DNA of 64,000 bases from Actinoplanes regularis (GTDB lineage Bacteria > Actinomycetota > Actinomycetes > Mycobacteriales > Micromonosporaceae). Of this stretch, positions 1-8,181 are shown one piece after another. Location: assembly GCF_900188005.1 (NCBI RefSeq), contig NZ_FZNR01000012.1, positions 62,001 through 126,000 on the forward strand, written 5' to 3'. The translations under genes and the position numbers were made by a program. The number at the start of each line of letters is the position of its first letter. Positions within the stretch are counted from its first letter, which is position 1. The notes beneath the pieces are model-generated. The model was not told the DNA's origin. It made no database searches and saw only the letters and a program-made list of their open reading frames with translations.

Positions 1-114
1 GGCGAAGTTGACCAGGCCCATGGTCCGGTAGACGAGGGAGAATCCCAGCGCCACCAGCGCGTAGACGGCGCCGAGGCTCACCCCGCCGATGATCGTCTGG
101 AGGAAGACCTGCAT
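1..114 (-). CDS. livH: Branched-chain amino acid-type ABC transporter permease, LivH family (N-terminal 38 residues only)
   Basis: The reverse strand opens with ATG at 114 and reads MQVFLQTIIGGVSLGAVYAL, continuing to the window edge. An N-terminus with a GGVSLGAVYALVALG-type first membrane helix is characteristic of LivH inner-membrane permeases, which form the translocation channel of HAAT-family uptake systems. It begins 6 bp after the stop of the upstream substrate-binding protein gene, so the two are surely co-transcribed. The rest of the gene and the expected livM/livG/livF lie outside the window. The substrate is unknown; HAAT systems near catabolic genes often import aromatic or branched acids rather than amino acids (inference). 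Confidence 0.85.
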   Translation of the reverse strand, partial: MQVFLQTIIGGVSLGAVYALVALGFSLVYRTMGLVNFA

Positions 115-120
115 TGCTGT

Positions 121-1266
121 TCAGCCCGTGACCGCGACGAGCTTGCCGTTCTGGATGGTGCCGATCGAGGTGGCGAAGATGCCGACGCCGGTCTGGTCGT
201 AGGCGAAGTCACCCAGCAACCCCTGGTACTTCGTACCGCGGATGGCGTCGGCGAGGGCCTTGCCGGTGGCCACGTTGCTGCTCTTCAGGGCGGTGAGCAG
301 GATCTGCGTGCCGTCGTACGCCTTGGCGCCGTGCAGTTCGGCGTCCTCGTTGTATTTCGCCTTGTACGCGGCGGCGAACTTCTTCGACGCGTCGCTGACG
401 TCGTTGCTCAGGTACGGCGAGCTGACGATGGTCTTCTCGGCGTTCTTCGCCCCGGCGGTGTCCAGGAAGACCGGGGTGCCCTGCGGCGCCGCGCCGGCGA
501 ACGGGACGGTGATGCCGAGGTCCCGGGCCTGCTTGACGATCAGGCCGGACTCGACCTCCTCGGCCCCGACGAAGATCACCTGCGGGTTCTTCTGCCGGAT
601 GCCGGTGAGCACGGCGGAGAAGTCCTTCTGGTCGGTGGTGACCACCTGGTCGGCGACCGGGACGACGTTGCGGCTGCTCAGCGCCTTGAGGAAGGCGTCG
701 TGCTCGCCCTTGCCGTAGGAGCCGTTGTTGGTGATCATCGCGATGCTCTTGAGGCCCTGCTTGTCCACGATGTACTTGGCGAGGGTCTCGTCGTAGGTGG
801 TGCTGGTCGGCCCGTTCAGGAACAGGAACTCGGAGCCGGCCGCGACCAGGCCGGGCGACTGGCCGGAGGTGATGTTCGGGATCTCGGCCTGTTTGAGGAT
901 GGGCGCCATCGCGATGGTCACCGCACTCTCCGCGGTCCCGATCATGGCGATGTGGCCCTCGCTATCGATCTTGCGGGCCAGGGTGGTGCCGGTGGTCGGG
1001 TCGCCCTGGTCGTCGAAGACGTCGAGCTGGATCTGGCGGCCGTTGACGCCGCCGGCGGCGTTCCACTCGTCGACGGCGAGCCGGGCGCCCTTGAGCTCCC
1101 AGGCGCCGAGCGAGCTGAGCTGCCCGCTCTGCGCGTCGACCAGGGCGATCTTGATCGGGCCGGAGCCGGACTTGGCGTCGTCGTCGTTGGCGCCGGGCGC
1201 GCTGCAGCCGGCGCTCGCGGCGAGGAGAAGCAGGGGGATTATGGCGGTGGCGCGAAGTCGGGGCAC
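121..1266 (-). CDS. livJ: ABC transporter substrate-binding lipoprotein, LivJ family
   Basis: A 381-residue type I periplasmic-binding-fold protein of the Leu/Ile/Val-binding family. Residues 1-21 form a lipoprotein signal with lipobox ASAGC (mature Cys21), so the protein is tethered to the outer face of the membrane. The body has the family pattern: IKIALVDAQSGQLSSLG near residue 40, ..DEWNAAGGVNGRQI.. near residue 70, and a two-lobed fold. It starts with GTG at 1266 preceded by GAGGTGAG. It is third in an operon ALDH - ThDP enzyme - livJ - livH, 15 bp after the ThDP enzyme gene. This placement suggests it captures the substrate, or a precursor, degraded by the two enzymes. The ligand cannot be read from the sequence. 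Confidence 0.88.
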   Translation of the reverse strand: MPRLRATAIIPLLLLAASAGCSAPGANDDDAKSGSGPIKIALVDAQSGQLSSLGAWELKGARLAVDEWNAAGGVNGRQIQLDVFDDQGDPTTGTTLARKIDSEGHIAMIGTAESAVTIAMAPILKQAEIPNITSGQSPGLVAAGSEFLFLNGPTSTTYDETLAKYIVDKQGLKSIAMITNNGSYGKGEHDAFLKALSSRNVVPVADQVVTTDQKDFSAVLTGIRQKNPQVIFVGAEEVESGLIVKQARDLGITVPFAGAAPQGTPVFLDTAGAKNAEKTIVSSPYLSNDVSDASKKFAAAYKAKYNEDAELHGAKAYDGTQILLTALKSSNVATGKALADAIRGTKYQGLLGDFAYDQTGVGIFATSIGTIQNGKLVAVTG

Positions 1267-1281
1267 GTTCGTCTCACCTCT

Positions 1282-3006
1282 CTATTCGAATACACCTTGG
1301 TAGATGTCCTTGATGTTCCAATGGCCCGGAGTGGGTACCGGTTCGTTGACCATCGGGACGTCGATGACGGCCGGGCGGCGGCGCCGGACCGCGGTCTGGA
1401 GGGCGACGGCGAGGTCGCCGGGGGCGGTGACGTCGTAGCCGTCCAGGCCGCAGGCCCGGCCGAGGGCGGCGAAGTCGGGGCTGTACGGGTTCCCGTCCGG
1501 ATCGGTGAAGTCGCAGCCGTACCCGCTGCCGAAGAAGCCGGCCTGCAGGTCGGAGATGGTCCCGTGGGCCCGGTTGTTCATCACCAGGAAGATCACCGGC
1601 AGTCCCCGCTCGACGGCCATCGGCAGCGCCGCCAGCTGCGCGCTCATCCCGCCGTCGCCGATCAGCGCGACCACCACCCGGTCGGGCTCGGCGAGCTGCA
1701 CGCCGAGCGCGGCCGCCGGGCCGAAGCCCATGGTGGACGCGCCGCCCGGGGTGATGAAGCGGCCGCCCGCCGGCAGCGGGTAGCACTGGGCGACGCCGTT
1801 CTTGTTCCACCCGACGTCGGTGACCAGCACCGCGTCGCCGGGCAGATGCGCGCGCACGTCCGCGAGGATCCGCTCGGGACGCAGCGGGAACCGGTCACTG
1901 CGACCGCGCTCGGCGCTGTCGGCGAAGAGTTTTGTCCGGGCGGCCACGATCCGCTCGCGCAGGCCGTCCCGGGACGTGCCCTCGGGTCGCAGCCGGCGGG
2001 CCGCGTCGAGAAGCTGCTCGGCGGCGCGGGCCGCGTCGGCGACCGCGCCGATCTCGACCGGATAGTTGCGGCCGATCTCGGCGGGGTCGATGTCGATCTG
2101 GATCAGCCGGCTCGGCGGGAAGCGCCAGGTGTGCTCGGAGTCCCAGGAGCTGGCGTCGGTCTCGGCGAACCGGGTCGCGATCGCCAGGACCAGGTCGGCG
2201 TCGCGGGTGTAGGCGTTGGTCTCCGCCGACCCCCAGAATCCCGGCAGGCCCAGCAGCAGGGGGTGGTCGTCGGGCAGGGTGCCCTTGGCCATCAGCGAAT
2301 GGGCGACCGGGATGTCGAGGTGCTCGGCCAGCTCCTGGAGGTGTTTCTCGCCGCGCAGGCCGCCGCCGAGGTAGATCAGCGGCCGCTCGGCGGCGAGCAG
2401 CGCCGCCGCGATCCGTTCCGCGTCGGCCGTCGACAGGCCGGGGCGGGTCACCGCCCGCGGCAGCGGGAACGTCCCGGCCCGCGCCGGCCGGTTGAAGAGG
2501 TCCATCGGCACGTTGAGCAGCACCGCGCCGGGCCGGGCGCTGGTCGCGGTCCAGAACGCCCGCTCGGTGAACCGGGGCAGGTCCTCAACGCGGTGCACGT
2601 GCCAGGCGCGTTTCACGAACGGCCGGTAGATCGCCGTCTGGTCCGCGTCCGCGTGCAGGTTGACCTCTTGGTGCGGGTGCCGGCCGGACAGGTAGGAGGG
2701 GATGTCGCCGGAGATCGCCACCAGCGGGACCGAGTCCATCGCGGCGGTGGCCACCCCGGTGACCGCGTTCATCATTCCCGGGCCGACGTGCAGCAGGACG
2801 ACCCCGGGCCGGCCGGTGGCGCGGGCGAATCCGTCCGCGGCGTGCGCGGCGGTCTGCTCGTGGCGGGCGATGACGAACTCGATGTCGCTGCGGCCGATCG
2901 CGTCGAGCAGGGCGATGTTGGTGTGCCCGCAGGTGCCGAAGATCTTCGTCACCCCGTACGCGGTGAGCTGCTCCACGAGGGCCTCGGCGCCGGTGCGCTC
3001 GGACAT
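1282..3006 (-). CDS. Thiamine diphosphate-dependent enzyme (acetolactate synthase / benzoylformate decarboxylase-like)
   Basis: A 574-residue three-domain ThDP enzyme. The N-terminal PYR domain has the catalytic Glu in ARHEQTAAHAADGFAR (about residue 50) and GPGMMNAVTG. The central domain is TH3-like (IDIDPAEIGRNYPVE). The C-terminal PP domain has the ThDP/Mg motif GDGGMSAQ...NNRAHGT (residues ~450-480). The family cleaves or ligates C-C bonds next to a 2-oxo acid. The neighbouring aldehyde dehydrogenase makes a 2-oxo acid decarboxylase role attractive, with the aldehyde product oxidised to an acid, but the sequence alone cannot separate this from carboligation. Translation is coupled to the ALDH gene (TGATG). 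ATG at 3006 is preferred over GTG at 3009 because GGGGAG lies 7 bp before it. Confidence 0.85.
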   Translation of the reverse strand: MSERTGAEALVEQLTAYGVTKIFGTCGHTNIALLDAIGRSDIEFVIARHEQTAAHAADGFARATGRPGVVLLHVGPGMMNAVTGVATAAMDSVPLVAISGDIPSYLSGRHPHQEVNLHADADQTAIYRPFVKRAWHVHRVEDLPRFTERAFWTATSARPGAVLLNVPMDLFNRPARAGTFPLPRAVTRPGLSTADAERIAAALLAAERPLIYLGGGLRGEKHLQELAEHLDIPVAHSLMAKGTLPDDHPLLLGLPGFWGSAETNAYTRDADLVLAIATRFAETDASSWDSEHTWRFPPSRLIQIDIDPAEIGRNYPVEIGAVADAARAAEQLLDAARRLRPEGTSRDGLRERIVAARTKLFADSAERGRSDRFPLRPERILADVRAHLPGDAVLVTDVGWNKNGVAQCYPLPAGGRFITPGGASTMGFGPAAALGVQLAEPDRVVVALIGDGGMSAQLAALPMAVERGLPVIFLVMNNRAHGTISDLQAGFFGSGYGCDFTDPDGNPYSPDFAALGRACGLDGYDVTAPGDLAVALQTAVRRRRPAVIDVPMVNEPVPTPGHWNIKDIYQGVFE

Positions 3007-4481
3007 CACTGCTCTCCCCAGATCGACAGGCCCCGGATCAGGAGCGTCTTGATCACCGTGTAGTCCTCGACCATGCAGCGCGGCGACTCACGGCCGAAGC
3101 CGGAGTCCTTGACCCCGCCGAACGGGACGTGGTCGAGGCGGAAGTTCGACGAGCCGTTCACCACCAGGCCGCCCACCTCGAGCTCGCGCCAGGCGGTGAG
3201 GATCCGCTCGAGGTCGCGGGTGAAGATGCCGGCCTGCAGTCCGAACCGGCTGGTGTTGCAGGTCCGCAGGACCGATCCGAAGCTGTCGTACGGCAGGACG
3301 GCGACCAGCGCGCCGAAGACCTCCCGGGTGACCACGTCGGCATCGGCTCGCGGTCCGGCCACCACGGTCGGCGCCAGGGTCGCGCCGTCCCGGGTCCCGC
3401 CCACGGTGATCCGGGCGCCACCACCGGCCGCCTCGGTCGCCCAGTTCAGCACCCGCGCGGCGGCCCGCTCGTCCACCATCGAGCCGACATCGGTCCCCGG
3501 GTCCAGCGGGTCACCGACCCGCAGGGCCGCGACCTCCTTGGTGAGCAGATCGACGAAGGTGTCGAAGCATTCCCGCGCCACGTAGACACGCTGCACGGAG
3601 ATGCAGCTCTGCCCGGAGTTGGTGTAACCGGTGCGGGCGCAGACCCGCGCGGCCTCGGCCAGGTCGGCGTCCTCGCAGACGATGGTCGCCGCGTTCCCGC
3701 CGAGCTCCAGGACCAGCCGCTTGGCACCGGCCGCCCGGGCCACCGCGGCCCCGGTCTCGGCGCTGCCGGTGAAGCTGATGACGGCGACCTCCGGTGCAGC
3801 GCACAACGCCGCGCCCACGTCGCCGCCGCCGTGCAGCAATTGGACGGACTCCTCCGGGGCGCCGGCCTCGAGCAGGAGCGCGACCAGTGCGGCCGACACC
3901 GCGGGCGCCTGCGGCGGCGCCTTGACGACGGTGCTGTTGCCGGCCGCGAAGGACGCGCCGAGCTTGTGCGCGAGCAGGTTGGCCGGCGCGTTGAACGGGG
4001 TGATCGCCAGGGCGACCCCGGCCGGCGCGCGATAGGTCAGCGCGGTGTTGCCGACGCCGCGCGCCCAGCCGGCCACCGGCAGCAGGTCGCCGCCGATCCG
4101 CCGGGCCTCGGCCGCGCAGACGTGCAGGGTGTCGGCGACCCGGTCCAGTTCGCCACGGCCGTCCTTGACCGGCTTGCCGAGCTCCAGGGCGAGCAGCCGG
4201 GCGAACTCCTCGCGCCGGTCGGCGGCGAGGACCGCGGCGCGCTCCAGGACCGTGGCCCGGGTGGCCGGGGACAGCCGCGCCACGGTGCGGGCGCCGGCCC
4301 TGGCGTACTCGGCGGCGAGCCGCACGTCGGCGCGCTCGGCGACCCGGGCGCGGCTGACCACCGCTCGGGTGTACGGGCCGACACGCTCGGCCGCGGGACC
4401 GTCGCTGAGCCAAATACCTGCGAGCAGGGACGGCGCCGCGACGACGGTGCCGGGTGGGGTGTCGAGGATGGCGGACAGCAT
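3006..4481 (-). CDS. NAD(P)-dependent aldehyde dehydrogenase
   Basis: A 491-residue ALDH-superfamily enzyme that oxidises an aldehyde to the acid. Hallmarks visible in order: the TPFNAPANLLAHKLG cofactor-binding region, ISFTGSAETGAAVA, VLELGGNAATIV containing the general-base Glu, the catalytic Cys in NSGQSCISVQRVY, and the late EVFGALVAV and GLQAGIFTRD segments. The start at ATG 4481 is chosen because GGAGG lies directly upstream and family homology begins there; the frame stays open a further 33 codons. It is the first gene of the operon ending in livJ/livH and is divergent from the IclR gene. The 4482-4681 interval holds two copies of the proposed IclR operator, so it is probably controlled by that regulator. 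Confidence 0.88.
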   Translation of the reverse strand: MLSAILDTPPGTVVAAPSLLAGIWLSDGPAAERVGPYTRAVVSRARVAERADVRLAAEYARAGARTVARLSPATRATVLERAAVLAADRREEFARLLALELGKPVKDGRGELDRVADTLHVCAAEARRIGGDLLPVAGWARGVGNTALTYRAPAGVALAITPFNAPANLLAHKLGASFAAGNSTVVKAPPQAPAVSAALVALLLEAGAPEESVQLLHGGGDVGAALCAAPEVAVISFTGSAETGAAVARAAGAKRLVLELGGNAATIVCEDADLAEAARVCARTGYTNSGQSCISVQRVYVARECFDTFVDLLTKEVAALRVGDPLDPGTDVGSMVDERAAARVLNWATEAAGGGARITVGGTRDGATLAPTVVAGPRADADVVTREVFGALVAVLPYDSFGSVLRTCNTSRFGLQAGIFTRDLERILTAWRELEVGGLVVNGSSNFRLDHVPFGGVKDSGFGRESPRCMVEDYTVIKTLLIRGLSIWGEQ

Positions 4482-4495
4482 CGAGACCTCCAGAG

Positions 4496-4543
4496 GGTCC
4501 GCTACACGGACCACAAATGGCTTTCTGGACCACTGTGTGGACT
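4496..4543. promoter_or_regulatory. Two copies of a 17-bp dyad, proposed IclR operator (divergent ALDH / iclR promoter region)
   Basis: GGTCCGCTACACGGACC (4496-4512) and GGACCACTGTGTGGACT (4527-4543) share the half-site pattern GG(T/A)CC(R)CT / (R)(Y)GGACC. Their starts are 31 bp apart, about three helical turns, so both lie on one face of the DNA. The first site sits 15 bp upstream of the ALDH start codon. The same element recurs three times at 15938-16059, which makes chance unlikely. Assignment to the adjacent IclR protein is inference from position and dyad form. Confidence 0.7.
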
Positions 4544-4681
4544 CCGGTGTAACGTACGGTTGGCCGCGAGGCGAAGGCAATAGGCGGACGTCGAAAAGTT
4601 ACGCAGCGATGACGTGCGCGTTGGGGCGGCAGAATCGCAGGAGTCGGTTGTGCCCGAACCAAGCAAAGGGAAGTGAAGTAC

Positions 4682-5443
4682 GTGACCACCGAGTCCGCAG
4701 ACGGCCAGGGGGTGCGCAGCATCCAGCGCGCCCTGGACATCCTCTCGCTGCTCAGCGAGGAGCGTCCGCTCATCGCCGTGCGCGACATCGTCGCGGCCAC
4801 CGGCCTGGCCAAGACCACCGTGATCCGGATCGTGCAGACCCTGGAACAGAGCGGCCTGCTCTGGGCGACCAGCTCCGGATACATGGCGGGGCCGGGGCTG
4901 TGGCGGTGGGCGCACCTGGCCCGCCGGGGCTGGGAGCTGCCGCCGGAGACGCAGCGACTGATGCGTGAGCTCGCTTCGCGGGAGCGGGAGACGGTCAACG
5001 TCTACGTGGTACGGGACATCGTGCGGGTCTGCATCGCCCAGCAGGAGTCCCCGCAGCCGCTGCGGCACGTCGTCCATGTCGGTGACGAGCTGCCGCTGTG
5101 GGCCGGCGCGTCCGCCAAGATCCTGCTGCGCAACGCCTCCCCCGCCCTGCTGGAGCGGGTCGCCCGCTCCTCGCCGTACGGAGAGGGCCACGTGCGCCGG
5201 ATGCTGGAGTGGATCGACGAGGCGTCCGAGGCCGGTTTCGCGGTCAGCCACGGCGAGCGGGACACCGGGCTGTCCGCGGTGGCCGTGCCGATCCTCGGCC
5301 GCGCCGGCACGGTCGTCGCGGCCCTGACGCTCAGTGGCCCCACGGTCCGCTTCACCGACGACCGGGTCGCCGAGTTCGCCAAGGCGCTGGGCGCCGCCGC
5401 GGACCATCTGAACGAACGGGGTTTCGATCACCCCCTGTTCTGA
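4682..5443 (+). CDS. IclR-family transcriptional regulator
   Basis: A 253-residue IclR-type regulator. The N-terminal winged helix is at residues ~10-70 (VRSIQRALDILSLLSEE, then AATGLAKTTVIRIVQTLEQSGLL), followed by the GAF-like effector-binding domain (~85-250) ending in the VPILGRAGTVVAALTLSGP signature. IclR proteins act as dimers or tetramers on paired dyads, fitting the two 17-bp repeats in the divergent promoter. GTG 4682 is preferred because AAGGGAA lies 9 bp before it; GTG 4673 is too close to that site. The gene is followed after 21 bp by a CoA-transferase gene, probably one transcript. The effector is presumably an intermediate of the local pathway (inference). Confidence 0.9.
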   Translation: MTTESADGQGVRSIQRALDILSLLSEERPLIAVRDIVAATGLAKTTVIRIVQTLEQSGLLWATSSGYMAGPGLWRWAHLARRGWELPPETQRLMRELASRERETVNVYVVRDIVRVCIAQQESPQPLRHVVHVGDELPLWAGASAKILLRNASPALLERVARSSPYGEGHVRRMLEWIDEASEAGFAVSHGERDTGLSAVAVPILGRAGTVVAALTLSGPTVRFTDDRVAEFAKALGAAADHLNERGFDHPLF

Positions 5444-5464
5444 GACACGACGGGAGAACCAGGC

Positions 5465-6646
5465 ATGCCCGACCGGCCGCTGGAGGGCGTACGCGTCCTC
5501 GATCTCACCAACGTCCTCGCCGGCCCCTACTGCACCTACCAGCTCGCGCTGCTGGGCGCCGAGGTGGTCAAGATCGAGATTCCCGGCCGCGGTGACCTGG
5601 CGCGGCGGCTGGGGCCGGATCCGGAGCTGAACCGGGCTCAGCTGGGCGCCTCCTTCCTGGCCCAGAACGCCGGGAAGAAGTCCGTCGAACTGGACCTCAA
5701 ACAACCGGAGGGGAAGGATCTCTTCACCGACCTCGTCCGGCACGCCGATGTGCTGGTGGAGAACTACCGGGCCGGCGTGCTGGCGCGCATCGGCTTCCCG
5801 TGGGAGCGGCTGTCCGGCCTCAACCCGGCGCTGATCTACTGCGCGATCAGCGGGTTCGGCCAGACCGGTCCGATGAGCCGGGCCCCGGCGTACGACCAGA
5901 TCATCCAGGGGCTGTCCGGGATGATGTCGGTGACCGGGACTCCGGAGACCGCGCCCGTGCGGGTCGGCTTCCCGGTCGCCGACACGGTCGGCGGGCTCAG
6001 CGCGGCCCTGGCCGTGACCGCGGCGCTGGCCGGGCGGCAGCGCGACGGGCGGGGCCGGTTCCTGGACGTGTCCATGCTGGAGGCGTCGCTCTCCGCAATG
6101 GGCTGGGCCGTCTCCAACTACGTGGTCAGCGGTGTCGAGCCGGAACCGATGGGCGACCAGAACGCGACCGCGGCGCCCTCCGGCACGTTCACCGCGCTCG
6201 ACGGCCCGCTCAACATCGCGGCGAACCGGCAGGAGCAGTTCGAGACGCTGTGCCGCCTGGTGGGCCGGGAGGAGCTGATCACGCATCCCCGGTTCGCGGG
6301 CCGCGAGTCGCGCAAGGCGCACCGCTCGGAGCTGAACGAACTGCTCAACGCGGCGCTGTCGGCACGCCCGGCGGCCGAGTGGGAGCGGGTGCTGTCGGCC
6401 GCCGGCGTGCCCGCGGCGCGGATCCTGACGGTGGCACAGGCGGTCGCGGGCGAGCAGGTCGCGCAGCGCGACTTCTTCGCCGAACTGCCCTTCCCGGCCG
6501 CGCTGAACAGGGAGGACACGCTGCGGGTGATGGGCAGCGGCGTCCTGTTCGACGGCGAGCAGCCCGCGCCGGTGACCGGCCCGCCGGCGCTCGGCGAGCA
6601 CAACGACGAGCTGCCGGCCCTGCTGAAACGCTGGTCCCGCCGCTGA
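5465..6646 (+). CDS. CaiB/BaiF-type class III CoA-transferase
   Basis: A 393-residue family III CoA-transferase, which moves CoA from a CoA-thioester donor to a carboxylic acid through an aspartyl-CoA intermediate. Visible features are the N-terminal LEGVRVLDLTNVLAGPYCTYQLA block, GAEVVKIEIPGRGD, and the catalytic Asp in GRFLDVSMLEASL (about residue 203). Length is normal for the family. An RBS-like GGGAG precedes the ATG. It lies just after the iclR gene. A CoA-transferase controlled with a citryl-CoA-lyase-like gene (16077-16859) suggests activation of a hydroxy di- or tricarboxylate followed by retro-aldol cleavage, but this link is inference. Confidence 0.9.
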   Translation: MPDRPLEGVRVLDLTNVLAGPYCTYQLALLGAEVVKIEIPGRGDLARRLGPDPELNRAQLGASFLAQNAGKKSVELDLKQPEGKDLFTDLVRHADVLVENYRAGVLARIGFPWERLSGLNPALIYCAISGFGQTGPMSRAPAYDQIIQGLSGMMSVTGTPETAPVRVGFPVADTVGGLSAALAVTAALAGRQRDGRGRFLDVSMLEASLSAMGWAVSNYVVSGVEPEPMGDQNATAAPSGTFTALDGPLNIAANRQEQFETLCRLVGREELITHPRFAGRESRKAHRSELNELLNAALSARPAAEWERVLSAAGVPAARILTVAQAVAGEQVAQRDFFAELPFPAALNREDTLRVMGSGVLFDGEQPAPVTGPPALGEHNDELPALLKRWSRR

Positions 6647-6674
6647 GACGTCGCCGCTTCCGATGCGACAGGCG

Positions 6675-7550
6675 CTAGACATCGGCGCCGCCACCCGGAC
6701 CGGCGAGGCGGGAGAAATCCTCGATCATCAACCGTTCGTCGGGCGCGATCCCGGTGAACAGCCGGAACGACGCCGCCGCCTGTGACACCACCATGCCGCC
6801 ACCGTCCGCGACCCGGAGGCCGCGCTCGCGTGCCGCCCTGATCAGCTCGGTCTCCAGAGGCCGGTAGATGACGTCCGCCACCCAGAGCTCCGCGTGCAGA
6901 TGCTCCGGCGCGATGGGTACTCCGGGATGCCCCTCCATGCCGATCGGCGTCGCGTTGACCAGCCCGTCCGCCCCCGCCAGCCGAGCCGGTGCCGCGACCG
7001 GGGAGATGATCTCCACCGTCATCGACGGGTGCACCGCCATCGCCCCGGCCAGTCGCCGCGCCCGCCCGGCGTCGACGTCCACCAGCGTCAACCGCCGGAC
7101 CCCCGCCGCGGCCAGCGCCGACGCCACCGCCGCCCCCGCACCGCCCGCGCCGAGCTGCACGACATGGTCGAAACAGACGTCCGGCAGCGCGCGGGCCAGC
7201 CCGGCCGCGAACCCGTAACGGTCGGTGTTGTGCCCGACCGCCCGCCCCGGCTCGAAGACGACGGTGTTCACCGCGCCCAGTTCGGCGGCCTCGGGGCTGA
7301 GCTCGTCGAGGTACCCGAGCACCTCCTGCTTGACCGGATGCGTGATGTTGAGACCGCGGAAGCCGAGCTCGCGGGCGGCGGCGAGCAGTTCGCCGACGGT
7401 CCGGTCACGCTCGCGCAGGTCGATCAGCTGGTAGTAGTAGCGCAGACCGTGCCGGTCCGCCTCGAGCTCGTGCAGCGGCGGGCTCATCGAGGTGCCGATG
7501 CCGGCACCGATGAGCCCCACCAGGAACCGCTGATCCGACCGGGTCACCAC
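6675..7550 (-). CDS. Shikimate/quinate dehydrogenase (AroE/QsuD family, probably NAD-dependent, catabolic)
   Basis: A 291-residue AroE-fold dehydrogenase. The substrate-binding motif GTSMSPPLHE is near residue 20, the catalytic Lys is in NITHPVKQEV, the Asp in HNTDRYGF, and the Rossmann loop is QLGAGGAGAA. After the second Rossmann strand the sequence is VDVDAGRARR, with Asp where biosynthetic NADPH enzymes usually carry an NRT/R basic patch. This is the pattern of NAD-using catabolic quinate/shikimate dehydrogenases. The gene therefore probably feeds quinate or shikimate into 3-dehydroquinate or 3-dehydroshikimate, which the QuiC-like protein at 16864-19524 could convert to protocatechuate. 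Start at GTG 7550 or 7547; no strong RBS. It is convergent with the CoA-transferase gene. Confidence 0.85.
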   Translation of the reverse strand: MVTRSDQRFLVGLIGAGIGTSMSPPLHELEADRHGLRYYYQLIDLRERDRTVGELLAAARELGFRGLNITHPVKQEVLGYLDELSPEAAELGAVNTVVFEPGRAVGHNTDRYGFAAGLARALPDVCFDHVVQLGAGGAGAAVASALAAAGVRRLTLVDVDAGRARRLAGAMAVHPSMTVEIISPVAAPARLAGADGLVNATPIGMEGHPGVPIAPEHLHAELWVADVIYRPLETELIRAARERGLRVADGGGMVVSQAAASFRLFTGIAPDERLMIEDFSRLAGPGGGADV

Positions 7551-8181
7551 GGGACCACCGCCTTATGTACGAACCAGTACGTTAGTTATCGGGCGTGAAT
7601 CACGTCGATGTCAAGGGGCCGTGACGAAGGGTCTTGCCCGCGTGGTGTGGACGTGGTGACACGCGCCTTCGCGGGGGCGCCGGCCACTGCCGCCGACTTG
7701 CCGGGATTACGCATTTGAAAATGCTGGCGGTTTGGTATCCGATTTCACAGAACATTCCGTGGGGTTGCATCAGGCACCCTGACGAAACCGGTAGGAACTC
7801 CTTTCTGAGCTATGCAAAGGTGTGATTCTGCCGGTGAGCAGTCTTGCCCGCCGGGTCGCCTCAGCTCCACCCTGACTCGCCTCTACCAGGAACTACTTCC
7901 TCTGGTCCAGTGCCATAAGGCCCGGAACACGGCCTTGCCGGCCGCTGCCTGGCCTGCGCCGCCCACGCCGCTCAAGCGGCTCACTCATACGCCTTCGAAA
8001 AGGACCGGGGGTAAATATGAACCGGGATTAGACGTCATCTCAAGTCCACATACTTGCTGCCGAATCCCCTTAGCGAGGCACCGAACCCGCCGGCCGATAT
8101 AAGCGCCGTGGACCAGATGGATCGTTGCCGAGTCTGGATGAGAACGCTGCTCGCGCGATCGTCCGTCAATCTGGAGGCATT
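7551..8181. other. Intergenic stretch, about 630 bp, no supported gene
   Basis: No open frame here has convincing codon use or homology; a 96-codon frame at 7812-8102 is rich in Pro, Arg and Thr, has no RBS and looks like noise. GC is visibly lower than in flanking genes between about 7690 and 7830. The left end must contain the promoter of the shikimate dehydrogenase gene; around 7563-7583 lies an imperfect dyad (TACGAAC-CA-GTACGTT). The right part would be the promoter and a long leader of the secreted protein gene at 8182. A structured leader is possible but not demonstrated. Confidence 0.6.

Noticed and set aside
331..3063. A 910-codon plus-strand open frame over the livJ and ThDP enzyme genes
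   Set aside because: It is antisense to clear gene families, is rich in Gly, Arg and Val as expected of a shadow in high-GC DNA, and has no homology or RBS.
7812..8102. Possible 96-residue protein upstream of the FN3 gene
   Set aside because: No RBS, odd composition and no family resemblance; more likely leader DNA.
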